DNA of 64,000 bases, from positions 77,128,001 to 77,192,000 of the forward strand of contig NC_077222.1 of NCBI RefSeq assembly GCF_024763615.1, given 5' to 3'. Position numbers and translations under genes: made by a program. This stretch comes from Phlebotomus papatasi. Taxonomy: Eukaryota > Arthropoda > Insecta > Diptera > Psychodidae. The notes under the pieces were generated by a model that was not told the DNA's origin, made no database searches, and saw only the letters and a list, made by a program, of their open reading frames with translations. Of this stretch, positions 58,561 through 64,000 are shown piece by piece; positions within the stretch are counted from its first letter, which is position 1; each line of letters begins with the position of its first letter.

Positions 58561-58599
58561 CATTTACGACTTTCAAGGTACTCAGTTTTGACTAGGTCA

Positions 58600-60620
58600 T
58601 TACTTATAGTTCCAGCATATCTTTTCGATCGGTAAAATTTCATGTGATCGAAAATCACATTCCTTTCTTTCTCAAATATCTATTCAACTCTTGTGTACTC
58701 TTCTTCTTCTTTTGAATATCACACCAAATTAAAATTAGTTCAGTGAATTTTTACTAAGGCTTGTTCAAATTGACATCGTAAGTAGTAGTTTTTTGGTACG
58801 ATTTTTAATTTTTTTTTACTTTGAAGACTAGACATAAACATTATTTTATGTCTGAACATCATTATAATAAACCAGTGACGGTGTCCCATGAAGACCTTAT
58901 TTTCCAAAATTCAGTAAATGTATTAATGTGTTACAATGGTTACAATACGATTTAGTGAATTTAAAATCTAATAAAAACTAACATTCACATGATGTAATTT
59001 CCATGCCAAAAATTTAGAAAAAATCAATTTTGGTCTGTAATTAATAATTGGTAAGTAAAAAACAAATTGATCAGTAAATGATAATTAAGAGGCAAATAAA
59101 AAAATGAATTTTCTTTAAAAAATTATTTTTGACATAGTAAAAAAAAATATTAAATGGTTCATTAATTCTTAATTTTTCCTTTGCTAAAGACAAAATTTAG
59201 ATTTTTTACTGACTAATTTCTGCCAAAAATACTATCCAATCTGCTGGCAGCTATAAATTTATTACAAAAACTATTTCATCTATCAGCATATCTTACTTAT
59301 TCTACTTACGACATCTTTGTATTTATTAACATTGCAAATCAATTATTTTTGTCTTTTAAGAATATGCATTCTATACGGAAAATTCAGTCATACTATATGT
59401 AGAACAGTCATGCATTATAAGCTTATTTCATCTCTTATCATTTTCCATTATCTTTAAATATTTAAAAAAAAATATCTATGATAATCCGTGTTAACAATTG
59501 TCTGTAGAAAAAACCACTGATTAACATTTCATATTACACTGAATTATTCACATTCTCGCTCCACAGATTATTATCAGCAAGTTTGTTTTTTCAGAACATC
59601 TCTAGGGTAGGATTTGGTAGCATAATTTTTGATTTTTACCATTCCCTGGAGACATATGATTTCATTGGGAATGAACGGAACTTCATGATAAAATGCTAAT
59701 CAACCAAATGCAGACATTCCTGATTGGAATATAAAAATTCACAAAGCAAAAAAAAATTCTTCTCTTATTCATTCTCACCACAATCCCTGTAGTATTTTAG
59801 GCATTCCCTGACATATTAACACTGCGACTCTTGGGCATACATAACATAGAAAACGGGAAATACTAACAACATATTCTACAGTGTCTAGTTTGTTTTAGTT
59901 CTTGTACGTTACATTTATTTATCTTCCGCTTAATCCCGTGATGAGCATAAAAAATTCACAATTGAGATAAAAGAAATGGCATGCTGAAAATTCATTCTCC
60001 TTCGGCTCCCCTAACCATTCATCCTTGTAATATAAAAGAAATTCCATTATTTTTATTGACCCATAAAAGTAAAAGGAGGTATTTTTCATATGAAAACGAA
60101 CATATCCATTTAAATAACTGTCTTTTACATTTAATACCAAACCCATGAAATGTAAATGGAAAACACGTTATTTACCATCGTTTTGGAGCATTAAAATATA
60201 TCAATATAATTCATTTCCAAACTAAATAGGATTACCTTTGCTCAAAATGAAAAATAACACAAGGTTACTTACTCCACCTAACTTACAACAGTTCCTTCCC
60301 TTAAAATTTATTTTTGACCACTTATTTAGCTACACAACTCTAATCAGTTTGCGTTCAACTACGCCACGCTGAAATGATTTTATGGAAGATTAAATTTTGT
60401 ACATACATACACTTAAAAACTTTCCTCAATCCTCTTCGCAAAATGAGGTCACATTTCTATATCTTTATTTGTTGGAGAAATAATTCAATTACAAACTTTT
60501 TCGTATTATTTATCATAGACGAATTCCAACTTTTGAAGTCACGCAAATTGGAACAATTTGTTATAATAAATAAAACCAGAAAAAAAATTTCATCAGAAAG
60601 TTTTCACAAAAATTAAGAAA
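58600..60620. other. Long A+T-rich spacer
   Basis: About 2 kb with no gene, clear hairpin or family match that I could see. Frames at 59919-60146 (-) and 60374-60616 (+) have no recognisable motif. Confidence 0.35.
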
Positions 60621-60627
60621 CTAAATT

Positions 60628-60663
60628 TACATTTGTTTATTTTATATAAAATAAACAAATGTA
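60628..60663. repeat. 36-bp perfect palindrome
   Basis: TACATTTGTTTATTTTAT is followed immediately by its exact complement, with no spacer. The surrounding 50 bases to the right are a TATAAATATA-rich tract. Confidence 0.8.
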
Positions 60664-60745
60664 GGTATATATAAATATAAATATTATAATATATATAAAA
60701 TAATATTTATAATGCGAAATACTCGAATTCATAACTTGAATGCTA

Positions 60746-60960
60746 GGGGAAAATACTCTCCCTTTGAACGTTCATGCCTTCGAATAATGTGAATTTTCTT
60801 TTAGTTTGCCTAAGAGACTTACACATTTCTATTAAATATTACTTGCCTTATTATCAATTGTTGATAATTCCATGATAATTTAGTGTAAATCTCTTACGAA
60901 AAACAAAAGAAATTCACATTATTCGAAGGCATGAACTTTCGAAGGAAGAGCACTATCCCC
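60746..60960. mobile_element. TA-flanked GGGGAAAATACTCTCC MITE (215 bp)
   Basis: Left GGGGAAAATACTCTCCCTTT follows TA. Right GAGCACTATCCCC precedes TA. Long arms GAACGTTCATGCCTTCGAAT pair with the right side. Confidence 0.75.
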
Positions 60961-61072
60961 TATACTCTGAAAGTCTTTTTCCATCTTTTACCGTATACCG
61001 GTTCAAAATCGATTTGAACCAATTCATAAATCGCTCAAAAAATTTCTTAAAATGACTTAAAAGTAAACAAAA

Positions 61073-61312
61073 CTGGGGTGGAATGATAACTTTTCGATAC
61101 TATCGAATCGATAGTATTGATAAATCCGTATCTGTGAGTTTAAATGAATGATGACTTTTATTGCATTATTGTTAAGCTATATATTGTGACATTCTTAATA
61201 GAATGTGACTGTTGATAATTATTTGTATTAGCTACAAAAAGTACAGTTATCGTTTGAACTTTTCAGAATCGAGAGTCGATACTATCGAAAATAAGTTATC
61301 ATGTCACCCCTG
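61073..61312. mobile_element. CWGGGGTGGAATGATAACTT MITE (about 240 bp)
   Basis: CTGGGGTGGAATGATAACTT and AAGTTATCATGTCACCCCTG are inverted ends. CGATACTATCGAATCGATAG-type words add further dyads. Confidence 0.7.
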
Positions 61313-61614
61313 ATTTTCGGACAAAAATTATTTACCGGTTCATAACCGATTAAAATCGCTTAAAATTTTTATCAGAAATTTCAAGACCTTAAACGAGCTC
61401 AAACATAGTAATACCCGAGGTTCCGGGATTATACACTTCGGGATTACGCACCTGACGGGATTATGCACATAACTATGCATGTATGCCTATGAGAACTAAT
61501 GTGTAGGCTATTTTCAACGTTGGCGCTGAAAATAGTCCGAAAAATTGACGTCAATACTATTTGGATATATCGCGGCATTTCTGTAATTTATTTGAGAGAA
61601 ATCTCCTGAGCTTA

Positions 61615-62568
61615 GGGGAGACTGGGGCACATGTAACCATTTTCGATAGATGCGAATTTGAGGTGATTTTCCAAGGACACCGTGATTTTTTGGAAAATAT
61701 TTCTTAGCTCATGTTTTACCCTTGGGTGTAGGCAATTCGTCGAGGGTAATGCGGATGCTGGAAAACAATTGAGTTTTCCATAAAAATAAAATTTGTGTCA
61801 CTGTGCATTTTTCTCTTTTCACAAAATACCTGGGGTAGAAGTAACCACTTTCTGGGGAGGATGTAAACACCTTTTTTCCCACCCTTCAAATTAACTTTAC
61901 ACCACTTTCAATTATTTTAATTACTTAAGAGATATATAAAGACTGTATATTTTTCAAAAAATCACGACACTTTTTACAAAGAATAATTAAAATAGCAAAA
62001 AAAAATAAAAGCATGCATATCAAAGACATTTTTCAATGGAATTTCCCCATATTTTGACATCATGCGACTTTTTATTGAACACAGCACCACCAATTTCTTT
62101 CGTAATCTATGAATTATAGATATTTCGCATGAAGGTCAATTTCCCGCTCTTTTACCTACTCATTTTGTGAAATTGAAATTGCCTGGTTACATCTACCCCA
62201 AATGCTGTTTTCTGACCAATTATTAATTCTTTTGAAATAATGAGAATCTCAATTTCTCTAGTAAATCCATAAATATAATCCTAAAAGATGTAGGAAAGAA
62301 CTGGTATTGCTACATTTCGATTATTTTACACAGTTTTTAATTTCCAGGTGGAAATCCAAATGGCCAAAATAATTGAAATATCAACATTTTCGGGAAAAAT
62401 GATTTTTATTTTTAAAGTATTAGGATTTTATTGACCAAATCATTTGTGGACATACATCCCCATGGTATCTATGAATGCTTATGGGTTTTATCCTCTGGAG
62501 TCTTAAAATTAATGAAAAAAATCACAGTGTTTACAACTACCCCAGTTTACTACTGCCCCAGTTCCCCC
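61615..62568. mobile_element. GGGGAGACTGGGGCA element (954 bp)
   Basis: Left GGGGAGACTGGGGCACATG follows TA (61613-61614). Right CTGCCCCAGTTCCCCC precedes TA (62569-62570). The interior reuses GGGGTAGAAGTAACCAC- and CTACCCCA-like words. It is the longest member of the group and shows no long reading frame. Confidence 0.7.
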
Positions 62569-62918
62569 TATGCTAATTTTCTAGGTGTATAAAACCATTT
62601 CGTGCGGTTTTTTTCGGTCCCGAAAATGTGTTGAATCTCGGGACACCGTGTACCATTCGGTTGAGGAACACGTTCTCTAAAGCCTTTTTAAGTAGTCGAT
62701 GGTGATACGGGAATTAAAAGGGGTACAGGTTCTCTTAAGTAATACTCAACAACTTTTTCCCAAAGTCTTTTAACATTTGATCTTGAAAAACCGTTATTGG
62801 GAATGATTCAACAGTATTTTCGCATATGGACGAAATCCAAATAAATAAAACATATCCAATAATAAAAAAAATCGCACGATGCGTTTCCGAGTAAAGCGAA
62901 ACTTGCGGTTTTTTAGGG

Positions 62919-63128
62919 GGTCCGTGGTGCAATTGGTAAGAGCGTTCGGTTCTTGGGCGGTGTGACCCCTGGCTCGACTGTCACAGTTGTGAGATCGAGT
63001 TTCGCCCGGTGCAAATGATTAAAGCGGCGTCTGAATGGACATTTTTCACGAAACATTGTAATAATACTTGTAAACTGAACAATGTACAAAATGACAATAA
63101 AAGCCCGGTACATCGAAATAAAAAAATA
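62919..63128 (+). mobile_element. tRNA-derived SINE
   Basis: A box-like TGGTGCAATTGGTAAGAG (62925 on) and B box-like GAGATCGAGTTTC (62991 on) lie about 55 bases apart, more than in a simple tRNA. A unique body follows, then an A-rich tail (AATAAAAAAATAAAAAAAAT). TTTAGG occurs just before the element and just after the tail, a candidate target duplication. I favour a SINE over a functional tRNA gene because acceptor pairing is not convincing. Confidence 0.6.
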
Positions 63129-63129
63129 A

Positions 63130-63880
63130 AAAAAATTACTTTAGGTTTTACACTGGAAGGGAAAAGGTGGGGGTGGAAGGAAAGTGGATGTTAATGATGT
63201 TAATGGTCCCAGGACCAACTTATGAATCTTACTTATTAATCAAATTACCTTATTAATCAGAAAAATATTGAAATTTTTCTAATTAATATCTATTTATATA
63301 TAAAAGCTCTCAAAAGCACACTTTTGAACATGAATACCTAGTAGATATTTATTTATTTTACTTTTTTCCGATATATGCTAACACAATGATAACGATTGAA
63401 AATTGAAACCCATGTGAAATTACTGCTAAAGGCCTTAATCGTTTGATGTATAAATTTAAGCAGTGAAAGAGATAATCAGGGAAAATCGTATATTATCACT
63501 TTAAAACAGTAACGATCCTTTTTTCCAACGCACATAAATATGATACTTTGCATGTCTTCACCGAAAAGCTAAGTTCGAAAAAGCACAATTTTTTTTATTG
63601 AAAATTTTCGAACAAATTTGCTAAAAAAAATTCTCCATCGAAATGACGCATTGATCCGTTGAAATAAATCGTTTTCACAGATCTACATTTTAGATGAGAC
63701 GTAAAACAATATTTTGTTTTAAATATTAGGGTTTTACAATGAGCAAAATTGATTTTACTGATCAAACCAATTATTTAATTCATTTTTTTTCTAAAATCAA
63801 ATTTGCCATAATGCTGGCCATAAATGTTTATGCCTAAATCAAATTTTATATTATTGAATTGTAGAATAGTTTGACTTTAT
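63130..63880. other. Spacer without recognised feature
   Basis: A+T-rich. No gene or repeat family recognised. Confidence 0.35.
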
Positions 63881-64000
63881 CGGTGTTATCAAACTTGTTT
63901 GTTAAAATTTTAATACGGTGTATCGGTATTATGAATTCAAATGTATGACTTGTGTAATTAAATCGCAGAATATTTAGAATTGGATTTTATTTCTTAATAA
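63881..64000 (+). mobile_element. Diverged PIF/Harbinger-like MITE, cut by the window edge
   Basis: CGGTGTTATCAAACTTG, TTAAAATTTTAATACGG and ATTCAAATGTATGACTTGTG follow in the same order as in the left part of the 405-bp family, with many substitutions. Confidence 0.5.

Noticed and set aside
62919..63000. Functional tRNA gene
   Set aside because: Box spacing and lack of clear acceptor-stem pairing, plus an A-rich tail, fit a SINE better.

Overview
The window is an A+T-rich (about two-thirds A+T by eye) animal nuclear sequence. It has spliced genes with GT-AG introns, short exons, AATAAA signals and very many small DNA transposons. The coding content is insect-like: three four-transmembrane claudin-like proteins of the type that builds septate junctions in flies, plus a PfkB-family sugar/nucleoside kinase. 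A dipteran, perhaps a nematoceran such as a sand fly, fits gene style and repeat load, but nothing here fixes the species.

Layout. Positions 3-530 (+) are the 3' part of claudin-like gene 1. A degenerate short-word tandem array follows (about 1040-3130), then a probable first exon at 3972-4024 that splices in frame over a 12.6-kb intron to claudin-like gene 2 (exons 16637-16980, 17051-17178, 19887-20001 and 20067-20218). Claudin-like gene 3 is at 26241-27095 (two exons). All three are on the + strand and share the W...GLWxxC...C signature, so they look like a tandem paralogue cluster, presumably of epithelial barrier proteins. On the - strand, exons at 36389-36096 and 31732-31618 (with a possible 14-nt microexon at 38920-38907) encode the N-terminal half of a PfkB kinase resembling pseudouridine kinases. 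I could not find its remaining exons. From about 39 to 64 kb I recognise no host gene, only repeats, retroelement relics, one GC-rich ORF island of unknown nature (44.6-45.0 kb) and some repeat-poor stretches (46.1-47.7, 51.7-53.5, 58.6-60.6 kb).

Mobile DNA dominates. By ends and target duplications I separate: (i) PIF/Harbinger-like MITEs with TWA duplications; (ii) piggyBac-like MITEs with TTAA duplications, in two terminal types (CCCTTTAAGGACGA and CTCTTTCSSG); (iii) pogo/Tigger-like MITEs (CAGTAGACTCTC ends, TA duplications), one nested in another; (iv) a large group with unrelated interiors that share TA-flanked GGG(G)-rich ends; (v) CACAG-ended elements whose interiors are iterations of a short word; (vi) long fold-backs, one enclosing a richer, possibly captured segment; (vii) a LINE reverse-transcriptase relic and a tRNA-derived SINE. 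One piggyBac-like insertion can be compared with an uninterrupted paralogous copy of its target in the same window. The genes are ordinary; the most unusual material is this layered MITE landscape.
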